A model generated the notes under the pieces. It was given only the letters and a program-made list of their open reading frames with translations. It was not told the origin of the DNA and searched no databases. Positions 42,922 through 53,030 of a DNA stretch of 64,000 bases are shown here, piece by piece. Numbering within the stretch: the first letter of the stretch is position 1; each line of letters begins with the position of its first letter. Both the position numbers and the translations under genes were made by a program. This stretch comes from JBEBSD01 sp040394475 (lineage in GTDB: Bacteria; Bacteroidota; Bacteroidia; Cytophagales; Spirosomataceae), in the NCBI GenBank assembly GCA_040394475.1, contig JBEBSD010000011.1, forward strand, positions 1 to 64,000, given 5' to 3'.

Positions 42922-42945
42922 CAGGGCAGCCCGCTGGCTGCCCTG
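42922..42945 (-). terminator. Terminator-like hairpin after sialidase-fold gene
   Basis: CAGGGCAGCC pairs perfectly over 10 bp with GGCTGCCCTG across a CGCT loop, 60 bases past the stop of the gene ending at 43005. On the minus strand no clean T run follows, so it may be an attenuator or RNA-end stabiliser rather than a full terminator. Confidence 0.5.
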
Positions 42946-43004
42946 TCACCTGTACCACCTGTATTCTACGAGACCGGATCCTTTGAGAAAGGGCCCGCAG
43001 GAAC

Positions 43005-44186
43005 TCACTTCATTTTCCTGAAATTCTTGATCCGGTGAAAGGTCATGAAATTCGCGTCATGGTTATTACGCGCCCCGCCGAGGCCGTCTTCATAAGCCGT
43101 ACGGGAAACGAAAAGTATGTTTTTCCCGTCAAACAACCAATCGACGTACTGAAAACCATGTTTCTGAACATCCGGATGCTGAAGCAGAATGGTATGAAAT
43201 TTCCACGTTTTCAGGTCGGCAGAACTAAAAAGGGCCTGGGTATTGCGGATACCTGAAGGACTTTTCCCCGGGTTAGCCGCTTTAACCGTATCCGGAATAT
43301 AGTTGGTCAGCGTCCAGTACCGTTTGGATTTCGGATCGTAACGGATTACAAACTTTTTGCTTCCTCCGGGAAACGGTACAAAACCGGTTTGAGGATCAAA
43401 AGTTGCCGTTTTACCGTCGTCACTGATCCGGACAAAAGCAGCTTTTTCGTCGAGCGTAGTCCGGTGGTCAACCCGCAGGATGTCCACTATCGTCCCGTCC
43501 GGCCCCGCCACGGCGTTTCCTTCGAGCCAGCCGCTCAGCTCGCCGTTGAGCAAAGTGGTGTCCAGTCTCAGAAAATTGGAGGATGTCCAGTTCGAAGCAA
43601 CCATCGGATCGGCATCCACAGGAATCGACATCATAAAAGGGCTGTAGCGTTTTCCCCAGCTTTTGGGAGGCCCGGCCGCATCTTCCATGGCTCTCCAGAG
43701 CCGTCCGTTGTGTGTTATGACCGCCATAGGGGCACAATGGTATTCTCCTTCCTTCAACAATCCGTTGCGTCCGTCAGTCGGGCTGGTCCAGGTGGCGCCG
43801 CCATCGGTTGATTTCCGGATAATCGTGTTCCCATGATGGCGGTTGGTCCCGAAAAAATAGAGCACATCACGGTGAACGAATAGTTTTGACCAGAATTGTC
43901 CGTCAATTTCACTGATTTGCTTCCAGGTTTTCCCCTTATCTTCCGACTTAAAAACCCTGGAAACCGCGCTGGTATGCTCGGTGGTTTTAGGCCCGAAAAA
44001 ATCGTGGGAAGTCACATAGTCGCCATTCGGCAATATCGCCAGGCTGGGAGAACCGATATACCGGCCGGAAGAAGCCGGACTGTGGGTAATGATGATTCCG
44101 GGTACCTTCGAAAAATCCTGTGCAACAACCCCGCTACCGGGGAATGTCAGCAATAGCAGCAGGGATAAGGATTTGAAAAAATTCAT
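43005..44186 (-). CDS. Secreted sialidase/BNR-fold protein
   Basis: A 393-residue protein with a signal peptide (cut near GVVAQD). It contains Asp-box motifs of six-bladed sialidase-type propellers ('SEDKGKTW' near 86-93, 'STDGGATW' near 126-133) and the early strand 'SPSLAILPNGDYVTSHD'. Full sialidase catalytic residues could not be confirmed by eye, so another glycan-binding or hydrolysing role is possible. It lies 37 bases after the FG-GAP gene in the SusCD operon. Confidence 0.75.
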   Translation of the reverse strand: MNFFKSLSLLLLLTFPGSGVVAQDFSKVPGIIITHSPASSGRYIGSPSLAILPNGDYVTSHDFFGPKTTEHTSAVSRVFKSEDKGKTWKQISEIDGQFWSKLFVHRDVLYFFGTNRHHGNTIIRKSTDGGATWTSPTDGRNGLLKEGEYHCAPMAVITHNGRLWRAMEDAAGPPKSWGKRYSPFMMSIPVDADPMVASNWTSSNFLRLDTTLLNGELSGWLEGNAVAGPDGTIVDILRVDHRTTLDEKAAFVRISDDGKTATFDPQTGFVPFPGGSKKFVIRYDPKSKRYWTLTNYIPDTVKAANPGKSPSGIRNTQALFSSADLKTWKFHTILLQHPDVQKHGFQYVDWLFDGKNILFVSRTAYEDGLGGARNNHDANFMTFHRIKNFRKMK

Positions 44187-44223
44187 TCTATAAAACGGTT
44201 TGGGTTGAAAATCAATTTATTGT

Positions 44224-46152
44224 TTACCTGGAAAGATGATAAAAATGCCCGTCCTCTGCGCCGAGCAGTAAGTCGGGAATACCATTTTTGTTCCAGTCCA
44301 CAATCGTCGGGCTCGTGGTATGACCGGCAAGTTTGTGCGTATTCAAACTTCCTTTGTTCCGGAAAATAACTTTTCCGTCCACTGTACCGATATTTTCCAG
44401 AAGATCCGCATTCACGCTATTGACAATCAGGTCCACATCTCCGTCATTGTCCCAGTCGGCGAGTACGAATTTCCTTCTGCCGCTCCCTCCGGCCTTCCGT
44501 TCATTCATTCGCAAAAGCGTATTTTCGTCATCCAGGCAGAAAATCCGCTGTCCCGGTTTCAGCCAACGTTCTCCATTTCTGGTAAATCCTTCAAAATACG
44601 CCAGGTACCCTTCATGATCCAGCATGACCAGGTCGGTGAGCCCGTCTTTATTCCAGTCAATGGCATAGGGTGTCGTACGCCACTGCGTAGCCAGTTCATC
44701 CGGTCCGGGGTTCCACCAGTTCCAGGCAGGTTTCGGAATTGTCCCTGCGGGCCAGTCGATTTTCACCGGCTGCGCCGCCGCCAGTTTCGGCGAATTTGCG
44801 GTGCCGGTATTCCGGAACCAAATGATCTTTCCCCAGATAGAATTAAGGATGATGTCCTTCAGTCCATCGCCGTCCCAATCTGCTACAGAAAGCACAGTAT
44901 AGCCCCATTTCGCTTCGCAGGGTCCCTGTATCGATCCATTCTTTCCTGCCTGAATGCGTATCGTTTTCCCGTCAGCCTTCAGCAACTGCGGCACCGCGTA
45001 ATCCGGTGTTCCGGAGCCGCCCTTGTTTTCAATAAAAGCCAGATAGCCGGCAGAATTACCCACAATCAGGTCCTCGTCACCATCATTATCCCAATCGACA
45101 CTGAAAGGGGTTGCCAGGGCCCCGAATTTGAGACTTCCGCCCTTTTGCTGAAAGTAAACCGGATCCTTGAAAACGGGCATCCCGTTATGCTTTTCCCCCG
45201 TGTTCTTCATATAAGCCACCCTGCCGTCCTCATCCCCGACAACCAGGTCCACGTGGCCGTCGTTGTTCCAGTCAATGGCAACCGGGATGATCATTTCAAG
45301 ATCCATTCGGATCACGCCGTTCTCATTGGAAAGCCGCTTCCCGGCTGCATATACAGGAGCGGAACGGGTACCCGTATTTTCAAACCAGGTAAAAGCATCC
45401 AGGAATTCGCCGCAAATAATATCGAGATCACCATCGCCGTCGAAATCCGCGAAATTCGGACTGGGCGCACCATACACATCCAGGTCTTTCCCTGCTGCCT
45501 GGATACGCCGCTTGTCGGCATAAGTCCCGTTTACATTTTCGATCAGGTACACATACCCATGCAACGGGCCATTGGTCCAGTTTCCCGCCTCATCGTAGGC
45601 GTCGTCCCACCCGTAATCACCCCAGTCGTCCATTCCTACAATCAGGTCTTCATCACCATCGCCATCATAATCGACCTGTTTCACCTGTGTAAAACGAGGG
45701 GTCTTCTTAAAATCGGCATGCAGCAGTTCCAGGGGATATACCGGGGCGGCCTGCTCATCCGTGGCCAGCCCGAGGTTGTGAATCTCGATTACTTTGTCGA
45801 AAATCACCGGTTTTCCATTGACATACGAAATCTGGGGATTCCTGAACCCTTCCCCGATTTTAACAGGCGCTTCGAAGACGGGCATTTCCCCGCCTGTTTT
45901 ATTTTCGAACCAATACAGCCCCTTAAAAGGTGTGTCGGGACAGGACACGACCATGTCCAGATCTCCGTCGCCATCGTAATCCATGGGCAACGGCCAGGCC
46001 CACAGCCCGACCCCCAGATCGGTGACGGTCTGCTGGTCCCGGAAAGCCACCCGCGTGAATGCTTCCGGGTTGAGGAACGGACGGTTCTGGAGGCTTAACA
46101 GGCCGCCCAGAACCAGGAGGAGTACAGGTACAATTTTGCGTTGATTTTTCAC
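44224..46152 (-). CDS. Secreted FG-GAP/VCBS repeat protein
   Basis: A 642-residue exported protein with an N-terminal hydrophobic signal. The body is a string of FG-GAP/VCBS repeats: calcium-loop motifs such as DYDGDGDLDMVV, DYDGDGDEDLIV, DFDGDGDLDIIC, DWNNDGHVDLVV, DWDNDGDEDLIV and DWDGDGLKDIIL recur about every 60-90 residues and end with DWNKNGIPDLLL. It should fold as a calcium-bound beta-propeller, perhaps binding glycan at the surface. It follows SusD by 37 bases. No enzyme domain is apparent. Confidence 0.9.
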   Translation of the reverse strand: MKNQRKIVPVLLLVLGGLLSLQNRPFLNPEAFTRVAFRDQQTVTDLGVGLWAWPLPMDYDGDGDLDMVVSCPDTPFKGLYWFENKTGGEMPVFEAPVKIGEGFRNPQISYVNGKPVIFDKVIEIHNLGLATDEQAAPVYPLELLHADFKKTPRFTQVKQVDYDGDGDEDLIVGMDDWGDYGWDDAYDEAGNWTNGPLHGYVYLIENVNGTYADKRRIQAAGKDLDVYGAPSPNFADFDGDGDLDIICGEFLDAFTWFENTGTRSAPVYAAGKRLSNENGVIRMDLEMIIPVAIDWNNDGHVDLVVGDEDGRVAYMKNTGEKHNGMPVFKDPVYFQQKGGSLKFGALATPFSVDWDNDGDEDLIVGNSAGYLAFIENKGGSGTPDYAVPQLLKADGKTIRIQAGKNGSIQGPCEAKWGYTVLSVADWDGDGLKDIILNSIWGKIIWFRNTGTANSPKLAAAQPVKIDWPAGTIPKPAWNWWNPGPDELATQWRTTPYAIDWNKDGLTDLVMLDHEGYLAYFEGFTRNGERWLKPGQRIFCLDDENTLLRMNERKAGGSGRRKFVLADWDNDGDVDLIVNSVNADLLENIGTVDGKVIFRNKGSLNTHKLAGHTTSPTIVDWNKNGIPDLLLGAEDGHFYHLSR

Positions 46153-46189
46153 TGTCGGTTTCAGGATTATGCTTTATGCTCTCAGAAAA

Positions 46190-47710
46190 TTATTGCCACT
46201 CGGCATGCTGCTCCAATCGGGTTGCGTTGTCAATGGCCGACTGCGGGATGGGCCACACATAATGCCTGGAAGGGTCAAAATTGCGATCGTGGATTACCCG
46301 TAACGGTAATACTCCCGGAATTTCAAAGCTTACTACTTGTCCCTTCAAAACAGTTTCTGCCGTTCTCCACCGGAGAATATCAAAATACCGCAGTCCTTCG
46401 CCGGCCAGTTCCACGCGCCTCTCGTTCCGGATCGCCTGCCGGAGCGCATCTTTCGTTCCGTATTTCTCACGATCAATCCCGGGCATGCCGGCACGGTTTC
46501 TGACCTGGTCAATGGCCTCATACACCGTGGCATCCGGTCCGTCCGCTTCATTTTTCGCCTCTGCGTAATTCAGCAGTACTTCGGCGTACCGGAAAATATT
46601 CCAGTTGACCCACATGGTCCGCTGCTGTGAAGCCATATCGGAAATGTATTTCTTAAAATAAACATACGTTTTGGCCGCATTCTTATCGTTGGTGTTGTTA
46701 ACCGGGTCATAAACCTGTCCGCCAATTGATTCAAAAGGAGTGATAAACGTTTTATGAAAGCGGGGATCGCGGTTTTCCCAGGGATCAGCGGGGTCATATA
46801 ACGGAGATTCCGTAATGGAAAGCCCATCCTTACAGGCATATGAATTGACAAGCGCCGGAAGCGGGAGGCTTGAACTGGTACCTCCGATGGTATAATATCC
46901 GTAGGCAAAGCAAAGTGTATGCGTATAGAGGTCTTTAGCATACTGATGCGCCAGAATAACCTCTTTTGTACTGTTATTAAAGTTGGTCTGAAACAATTGC
47001 CCGTATTCCGGATGCAGTTCGTAAATCCCGGAACTGATCAGTTCCTGCGCAGCTGCGGCAGCCTCGCTCCAGCGTTCGTTGTATAACAGCGCGCGCGCCT
47101 TCAACGCCAGGGCTGCTCCCTTGGTGGCGCGTCCGTTTTCCGAGGCAGGCCAGGTTACCGGTAATTCCGTTATCGCTTTATCCAACTCCTGCAGTATATA
47201 ATTGAGAATGGTGTTCTTATCCGTCTTGGGCATATCCGATTCCTCCAATGGCAACACCCGGTCAAAGAATGGGATATCCCTGTAAAGAGTAATCATTTCG
47301 AAATATTTAAAACTGATGATAAACCGGGCCTGCCCGGCAAGCTTATTTTTTCCTTCCTCCGACAAATCCGGTATCTCGTCAAGCTTTTCCAATAATTCAA
47401 GGCAGTGACGAATGGCAACGTAGCTCCATTTAAATGAAACCAGGCCGCTGTTGGGAACATGTAACCCCTGCGCGATCAGGTCGCCGCTCCCCACGCAGTC
47501 ATCGCTCATGGTGTCAAACTGATAATCATTGGCTGACGGCAGGTACCTGTAGGCATTATTGATCCAGGTAATTGCGTTGCTTTCGGATACCCAGAACGTG
47601 GCATCCGAAGGCGAAGTTAAAGGGACAGTATCCAGGAAGCCGTCGTTACAGGAAAGCAACAGTGCCGGGAACAGCATGATAAGCCTATAGTTCTTCAATA
47701 ACTTTTTCAT
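46190..47710 (-). CDS. SusD/RagB family lipoprotein (third pair)
   Basis: A 506-residue lipoprotein with lipobox LLLSC (Cys at about 21). SusD marks include 'SATFWVSESNAITWINNAYR'-type N-terminal helices, 'LAGQARFIISFKYFEMITLY' and 'RRVELAGEGLRYFDILRWR' near the C-terminus. It pairs with the SusC encoded 21 bases upstream. Confidence 0.95.
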   Translation of the reverse strand: MKKLLKNYRLIMLFPALLLSCNDGFLDTVPLTSPSDATFWVSESNAITWINNAYRYLPSANDYQFDTMSDDCVGSGDLIAQGLHVPNSGLVSFKWSYVAIRHCLELLEKLDEIPDLSEEGKNKLAGQARFIISFKYFEMITLYRDIPFFDRVLPLEESDMPKTDKNTILNYILQELDKAITELPVTWPASENGRATKGAALALKARALLYNERWSEAAAAAQELISSGIYELHPEYGQLFQTNFNNSTKEVILAHQYAKDLYTHTLCFAYGYYTIGGTSSSLPLPALVNSYACKDGLSITESPLYDPADPWENRDPRFHKTFITPFESIGGQVYDPVNNTNDKNAAKTYVYFKKYISDMASQQRTMWVNWNIFRYAEVLLNYAEAKNEADGPDATVYEAIDQVRNRAGMPGIDREKYGTKDALRQAIRNERRVELAGEGLRYFDILRWRTAETVLKGQVVSFEIPGVLPLRVIHDRNFDPSRHYVWPIPQSAIDNATRLEQHAEWQ

Positions 47711-47731
47711 GTCGGTATTGCTGATAGATGA

Positions 47732-50700
47732 TTAAAACGAGACATTCAGACCAATATTTACGACCCGGGAAAGCGGGTAAAAATTTCCCGATCCGTCGGG
47801 AGCTTCAGGGTCATGGCCGTATACTTTTGTAAAGGTCAGCAGGTTCTCACCACTTGCATAGAACCTTATCCTGTCTGCCTTCAGGCGTTTTAACAAGGCT
47901 TCCGGCAACGTATAACCCAGCTGAATATTCTTCAGCCTGACATAGGCGCCGTTTTGCAGCCAGAAAGAGGAGAAGCCGTTATTAAAGCTCGCGACTCTCA
48001 GTTTAGGGAATTTCCCTGCTACCCAGTTGTCGTTTTCATCCAAATGCCACCGGTCCAAATGCTGCTTTTGAGCCGTTTCAAGTGAACCATTGATTGGAAG
48101 CGCTACAGAGTTCATGTACGTTTTCCGGTAAGCGACACCCTGAAGAAAGCCCGAAAAATCGAAATTCTTCCATCCCAACTCCAGGTGAAACCCGTACGGC
48201 AGGCGTGTCAGGGAACTTCCGAGCCGCTGACGGTCATCGGCGGTAATCTTGCCGTCGCCGTTAACATCCTCTATCTTCAAATCCCCGATTCCGGTTTGAG
48301 GGTTCAGTTTGGCATACTTGTCTACTTCATCCTGCGTTTGAAAGATGCCAATCGATCTGTACCCAAACCATTCCTGCATTTCATGACCGGTTTCCATTAT
48401 TTTATTGCCGCTGATCTGCGGACTGGCAATCATGGATCTGATTTTATTTCTGGCATCAGAAACCTGGAACGAAACCCGATACGACAGCGCTCCTTTACGG
48501 TCCTGGAAAGTAACCTGAGTTTCCCATCCATAGTTGTCCATCGAAGCGACGTTCTGATAGGGGGCGCTCAGCCCGTAACTACTCGGAACGGCCGGCTGCA
48601 TCAATATGCCGTCGGTATAATCTTTAAACCAGTCAAACACCAGGCTCAGCCGGTTGCCCAGTAAGCCCAGATCTACGCCAATATTGGTAGTGGTTTTGGT
48701 TTCCCATCTCAGGCCTCTGTTGGGACTGCCGGAATAATACGTGGCTGTCTGCGCAATACCGTCAAAGTAATAGGCTGCGCTGGATATGGTGGAATAATAT
48801 TGATAGAGTGCGATATTCTGGTTGCCCACCCTTCCCCAGGAAGCCCTCACTTTCAAATCCGCCTTATCCCTGATTTTCGCCATAAACGACTCTTCACTGA
48901 TCCGCCATCCTGCTGAAAAAGAAGGGAATACTCCCCACCTGTTTTCGGTACTGAAACGCGAAGAACCATCGTAGCGCACATTGGCTTCAAATAAATACCG
49001 GTCTTTCAGCACATAATTTGCCCTTCCGAAATAAGAGCGCAGCGCCCATTCAGAAGCAGTTCCTGTCGTTGTCCAGGTAGACGGATCACTACTACCCGCA
49101 TTGATCACATAAATATCGTCTGTAATGAAGTTTCTCCTGCCGACACTTTCCTGCGTATCATTATTCCATTCCTGGGAGGCGCCTGCCAGTAAGCTCAACT
49201 CGTGTACCTGATTAAAGGATTTGCTGTAATTCAGAAGCAGCTGCGCGTTGTGCTGGTAATTATCCTGATGGAAAATCAGCAGCGAATTGGTGTCGTAGTT
49301 AAAATCGACGGTCGTCAGGTCAAGCGGATTGATGAACTTCATTCTTTTACTATAATCAACCCTTCGGGTAAGATCCATTTTTGTTCCGTACATGGCATTC
49401 ACAGACAATCCCTCCAGGATTTTGTAGTTAAGCGTTAAAGCGCCTGTCAAGCGGTTAAACTTACTATTCTGGAACCCGCCTTCTTTGGAAGCCAACCCGA
49501 ACCGGTTGGCCCACCCGGTTATGGATGCCCATTGACCATCACGTGTAAACGTAACATCGTCCGATCCCCGCCGGAAGGCATCATGAATAATATCGTTGAC
49601 ATTCCTGGTGGGTCCGCTGGGATAGGTGGCTGCTGAAGGCGCATAGCTTTGAGCCGGTGAAAGCTGTGCATTCAGATTGATATCCAGGCGATCATTTACC
49701 CGGAAAGTATTGTTCAGCCTGAAATTGAAGCGTTGTGTTCCCGTATTCACCATCATCCCTTTCTGGTTGATGTAACCCATTGAGATGTAATAACTGTTGC
49801 GCGCCCCTCCGCCGGACAAGGAGACATTATGCTGCGTTTGAGCTGCCGGCCTGAAGAGATAAGCGATACGATCCTCACTTGGCAGTTCCCCGGTACGGTA
49901 TTGCTCCAGTTGTGCCTCCGTATATTTAAAAACCGTCGTATTCGGGTTTGTGTTGCGTTCTGCCTCCCTCCATAGCTGCACATGTTCATAGGCGTTCACC
50001 ATTTCAGGGAGCATGGTAGGCCGTTGCTGTCCGATATAACCATCGTACGAAACCTTCATACTGCCCTCCTTCCCTTTTTTGGTGGTGACAAGAATAACCC
50101 CGCCGGATGCCCTGGCCCCGTATATAGCCGTGGAGGCGGCGTCTTTCAAGACGGATACACTTTCGATATCCTGCGGATTCAAATTGACCATTGACATGGC
50201 AATCCCATCCACTATTACCAACGGGGCATTGCTTGAAAACGTACTAACTCCCCTGATCGTCATGGAAAACCCTTCATTTCCCGGCTGCCCCCCCGTTTGG
50301 TTGACCAGTAGTCCCGGAACCTGCCCCTGAAGCGATTGCATCACATTGGTGACCGGTCTGGATTCAAATTCCTTTGCACTGATAGTCCCGACTGCTCCCG
50401 TCATATTAATTTTCTTCTGCTGTCCATACCCTACTACTATCACCTCTTCCAGTGCCTTTTCATCTACTTTAAGGACAGCATTCAATACGGTATCACCTCC
50501 AACTATCACCTCTTCCTTTAAGAACCCTACAAAAGAGAAAATCAATACCGCCTCACCATCCGGGATGCCAAGACTGTATTCTCCCGCACTGTTGGTGGAG
50601 GTTCCCTGGTTGCTTCCCTTCAACAGGACACTGACACCTGGCAGTGCTTCCCCTTTTTCATCGGTTACGTTTCCCCTGACAATCCTTTCCGCCGGAGGCG

Positions 50701-51193
50701 AAAAGCGCTCACTGCTATTTGCGGTCAGCGGAACGTGGCCGATTACAGACGATTGCGATGGTACGGCATGATAAACACTTTGCGGCCGTCGTTTCTCCAT
50801 CGGAGGAACCCGTTCTTTTTTCTTTTGCAGAATGAGGTACGTGTCATTTTTGACTTTTCTGTAATAAAGATTAGTCGCATTGAGTACCTGCTGAAGGTTC
50901 CATTCGAGTTTCCGGTTGAAATCTACCGCTTCCACGGTAATTCCCTCGATCAGCCTCCCTTCACAAAGAATATCTACGTTATAGTGATCTTTCATTTCAT
51001 TCAGAACATCACGTAATTTAGTAGTCTTTTTCTCCGTAGAAGGAGCGGACACCTGTTTGTACATAGCGAGCGTCTGGGAATACAGGTTTCCCGGATCAGC
51101 TGTTACTACCAATACTGCCAGGTATCCCAGGACTGGTGTTTTTAAAAAGCGCTTCATTTGAATCGTAGCTGTTTTCAGGTTAAAGGTTTGCAT
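47732..51193 (-). CDS. SusC/RagA TonB-dependent receptor with STN domain (third pair)
   Basis: An 1153-residue receptor. An STN domain at about 55-120 ('LRDVLNEMKDHYNVDILCEG') follows the signal, then a proline/serine linker, a carboxypeptidase-regulatory-like domain (about 170-245), a TonB box-like EEVIVVGYG, a plug ('TIRGVSTFSSNAPLVIVDG') and the barrel. The STN domain couples it to the FecR protein encoded 12 bases upstream. MKRFLKTPV at 51157 is an equally good start for the signal peptide. Confidence 0.95.
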   Translation of the reverse strand: MQTFNLKTATIQMKRFLKTPVLGYLAVLVVTADPGNLYSQTLAMYKQVSAPSTEKKTTKLRDVLNEMKDHYNVDILCEGRLIEGITVEAVDFNRKLEWNLQQVLNATNLYYRKVKNDTYLILQKKKERVPPMEKRRPQSVYHAVPSQSSVIGHVPLTANSSERFSPPAERIVRGNVTDEKGEALPGVSVLLKGSNQGTSTNSAGEYSLGIPDGEAVLIFSFVGFLKEEVIVGGDTVLNAVLKVDEKALEEVIVVGYGQQKKINMTGAVGTISAKEFESRPVTNVMQSLQGQVPGLLVNQTGGQPGNEGFSMTIRGVSTFSSNAPLVIVDGIAMSMVNLNPQDIESVSVLKDAASTAIYGARASGGVILVTTKKGKEGSMKVSYDGYIGQQRPTMLPEMVNAYEHVQLWREAERNTNPNTTVFKYTEAQLEQYRTGELPSEDRIAYLFRPAAQTQHNVSLSGGGARNSYYISMGYINQKGMMVNTGTQRFNFRLNNTFRVNDRLDINLNAQLSPAQSYAPSAATYPSGPTRNVNDIIHDAFRRGSDDVTFTRDGQWASITGWANRFGLASKEGGFQNSKFNRLTGALTLNYKILEGLSVNAMYGTKMDLTRRVDYSKRMKFINPLDLTTVDFNYDTNSLLIFHQDNYQHNAQLLLNYSKSFNQVHELSLLAGASQEWNNDTQESVGRRNFITDDIYVINAGSSDPSTWTTTGTASEWALRSYFGRANYVLKDRYLFEANVRYDGSSRFSTENRWGVFPSFSAGWRISEESFMAKIRDKADLKVRASWGRVGNQNIALYQYYSTISSAAYYFDGIAQTATYYSGSPNRGLRWETKTTTNIGVDLGLLGNRLSLVFDWFKDYTDGILMQPAVPSSYGLSAPYQNVASMDNYGWETQVTFQDRKGALSYRVSFQVSDARNKIRSMIASPQISGNKIMETGHEMQEWFGYRSIGIFQTQDEVDKYAKLNPQTGIGDLKIEDVNGDGKITADDRQRLGSSLTRLPYGFHLELGWKNFDFSGFLQGVAYRKTYMNSVALPINGSLETAQKQHLDRWHLDENDNWVAGKFPKLRVASFNNGFSSFWLQNGAYVRLKNIQLGYTLPEALLKRLKADRIRFYASGENLLTFTKVYGHDPEAPDGSGNFYPLSRVVNIGLNVSF

Positions 51194-51205
51194 AAGATCT
51201 ATCTG

Positions 51206-52246
51206 TTAATCCTGATCCATGAGCCGGATGAGATGGTCTTCTTTTTCTATCTTAATATTCAGCAGCACAGCGAGAGTGGTCAGCAATTCGTCAGCATCTT
51301 CCATTTTAAAAGAGCCGACCAGGGTTCTGTTGGCCAGGCTGTCAGTCGCTATACTAAAGTGAAGTCCATAATTTTCGGTAAGGATCTGACACAATTCATG
51401 CAGTGGCATGTTATCAAAAACAAACCGCTTCTGCTTGAACGCCATATAGGCATCCGGACTTGTATTGGTCTTTAATTCAAGCGTATTGACGGGGTCCAGT
51501 ATCGCCAGATCACCCGGCTTCATCAGGACCTGCCGGCGTGTGTTTCCAGTGTTGTAATTGAGTTGCACACTCCCCTTTTTCAACATGACCCGACCTCCCC
51601 GCTCTCGGGCAAAGACAGTAAATTCAGTTCCCAGAACAGTCACATCCATCTGCCTCGGTGTTTTCACGACGAAGGGATGTTTATCCGGCGTACTGATGAT
51701 CGAAAAAAATGCTTCCCCTGCCAGCAGGACCTCACAGTTGGATGAATTAGTTCGAAAACTGAAGCGCGGGACCTGTAACCTGGAGTTTGCATTAAGCGTT
51801 ATGGAACTTCCGTCATCCAGGGTGAGCGCTAGCGTTTCACCAAAATCAGCCCGGTAGGACTTATAGTAAAGCGCTTCTTTACTACTCCAGGCCAGCAACA
51901 GCATTCCCCAAAAAGAGGCTGCCGCGATGATCCGGAGCCTCCGCCGCCCACGGGGCAATGCCGGCAAGGGAGCTTCTTCGTTTGGTTTGTCCCTGGAAGG
52001 AGGCGACGACTCCATGTAACGGAGATAGCCGGCCAGCGCCTTATCGGGAACCGGCAGGTAGGAAGGATAGCGCTGCTCCCATTCCAGCAGCCACTGGTAG
52101 TAAAGTTCCAGATTTGGTTGATGCTGCAGCCATTCTTCGATCAGCCGTTTCTGCAAGGGTGTGCTGCGGCCTGAAAAATGATCAAAAATCAGCTCTTTTG
52201 TAACGTTCGGTGACACGGGCGGGTAAATTATATTCTTTTTTAACAA
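51206..52246 (-). CDS. FecR family anti-sigma factor
   Basis: A 346-residue FecR protein: N-terminal sigma-binding region (about 10-80), a membrane helix at about 106-122 ('IIAAASFWGMLLLAW'), FecR domain (about 135-240, 'LTLDDGSSITLNANSRLQV') and C-terminal DUF4974 (about 275-345, 'MPLHELCQILTENYGLHFSI'). No ATG is found before the family start; either TTG at 52246 or GTG at 52216 must be used. It is 12 bases before the SusC gene, so probably co-transcribed with it. Confidence 0.9.
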   Translation of the reverse strand: MLKKNIIYPPVSPNVTKELIFDHFSGRSTPLQKRLIEEWLQHQPNLELYYQWLLEWEQRYPSYLPVPDKALAGYLRYMESSPPSRDKPNEEAPLPALPRGRRRLRIIAAASFWGMLLLAWSSKEALYYKSYRADFGETLALTLDDGSSITLNANSRLQVPRFSFRTNSSNCEVLLAGEAFFSIISTPDKHPFVVKTPRQMDVTVLGTEFTVFARERGGRVMLKKGSVQLNYNTGNTRRQVLMKPGDLAILDPVNTLELKTNTSPDAYMAFKQKRFVFDNMPLHELCQILTENYGLHFSIATDSLANRTLVGSFKMEDADELLTTLAVLLNIKIEKEDHLIRLMDQD

Positions 52247-52337
52247 AAAACTGTAAACATCTTAAATTCACAGCCTACTGGCTGTCGGTAGCTTATTGAT
52301 CTACCGTTGGACGGCGCTCCGTTTGTGCACTGGCGCC

Positions 52338-53030
52338 TCACGGAAAGCGCATCGCTATCTCCGTAAGGAACAGCGCCCAAACCAGTATCCAATGGTCTTT
52401 CAGACCTTCTCGTAGCTTCCCGAGGGCATTACTGATATGCGTTTCAACGGTCCGGACGGAGATGTTCATCAAACGTGCAATATGAGGGTTGCTCACTCCC
52501 TCAAAACGATTGAGAATAAACACTTTGCGACATTGAGTGGGTAAACGTTGGATTAACTCCTGCAGGTGATTCTGAAGCTCGTCAAAATGAATGATCCGTT
52601 CGGGTTGATCCGAAAAATGGGACTCCTTATAGGGTATGGATTCAAGCGAATCGGATGATTTGAGCTCGTTGGCGAGGTAATTATAGGCCCGGTTTCGTAC
52701 CGATTGTAATAAATAGGCTCTGTAAGACTGTTTTACGGAATCGAAGGCACGTGTTTTCCAGAAATTATAGAAAGTGTCGGCCACTAAATCTTCCGCCACC
52801 TCCTTCGAATAGACGAAGCGGACGGCATGGGAACACAAGGCAGCATAATACATCCTGAACAATAACTCACAGCCCTTTTGAGGGTCTTCGTCAAATGACC
52901 TTCGCAGAAAGAACTCTGTATCCTGTGAAGAAAGGTGTTCCCGGGATCGCGGTTGTCTTCCAGTTTCATCCGTATCCGGTTTTAACGGATCCTGCATTTC
53001 TGGTAACCGGAAAAAGAAATCATTTTGCAT
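52338..53030 (-). CDS. ECF sigma factor with hydrophobic C-terminal tail
   Basis: A 230-residue sigma factor from the ATG at 53030; a GTG at 53105 would add 25 residues. Region 2 ('AEDLVADTFYNFWKTR') lies at about 95-150 and region 4 with 'VSNPHIARLMNISVRTVETH' at about 180-205. After region 4 come about 17 hydrophobic residues, 'HWILVWALFLTEIAMRF', long enough to touch or cross a membrane. It is the likely partner of the FecR protein downstream and the switch of this SusCD locus. Confidence 0.9.
   Translation of the reverse strand: MQNDFFFRLPEMQDPLKPDTDETGRQPRSREHLSSQDTEFFLRRSFDEDPQKGCELLFRMYYAALCSHAVRFVYSKEVAEDLVADTFYNFWKTRAFDSVKQSYRAYLLQSVRNRAYNYLANELKSSDSLESIPYKESHFSDQPERIIHFDELQNHLQELIQRLPTQCRKVFILNRFEGVSNPHIARLMNISVRTVETHISNALGKLREGLKDHWILVWALFLTEIAMRFP

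Noticed and set aside
44320..46098. Plus-strand open frame of about 590 codons
   Set aside because: It is antisense to the FG-GAP gene; the periodic composition of that gene keeps the opposite strand open.
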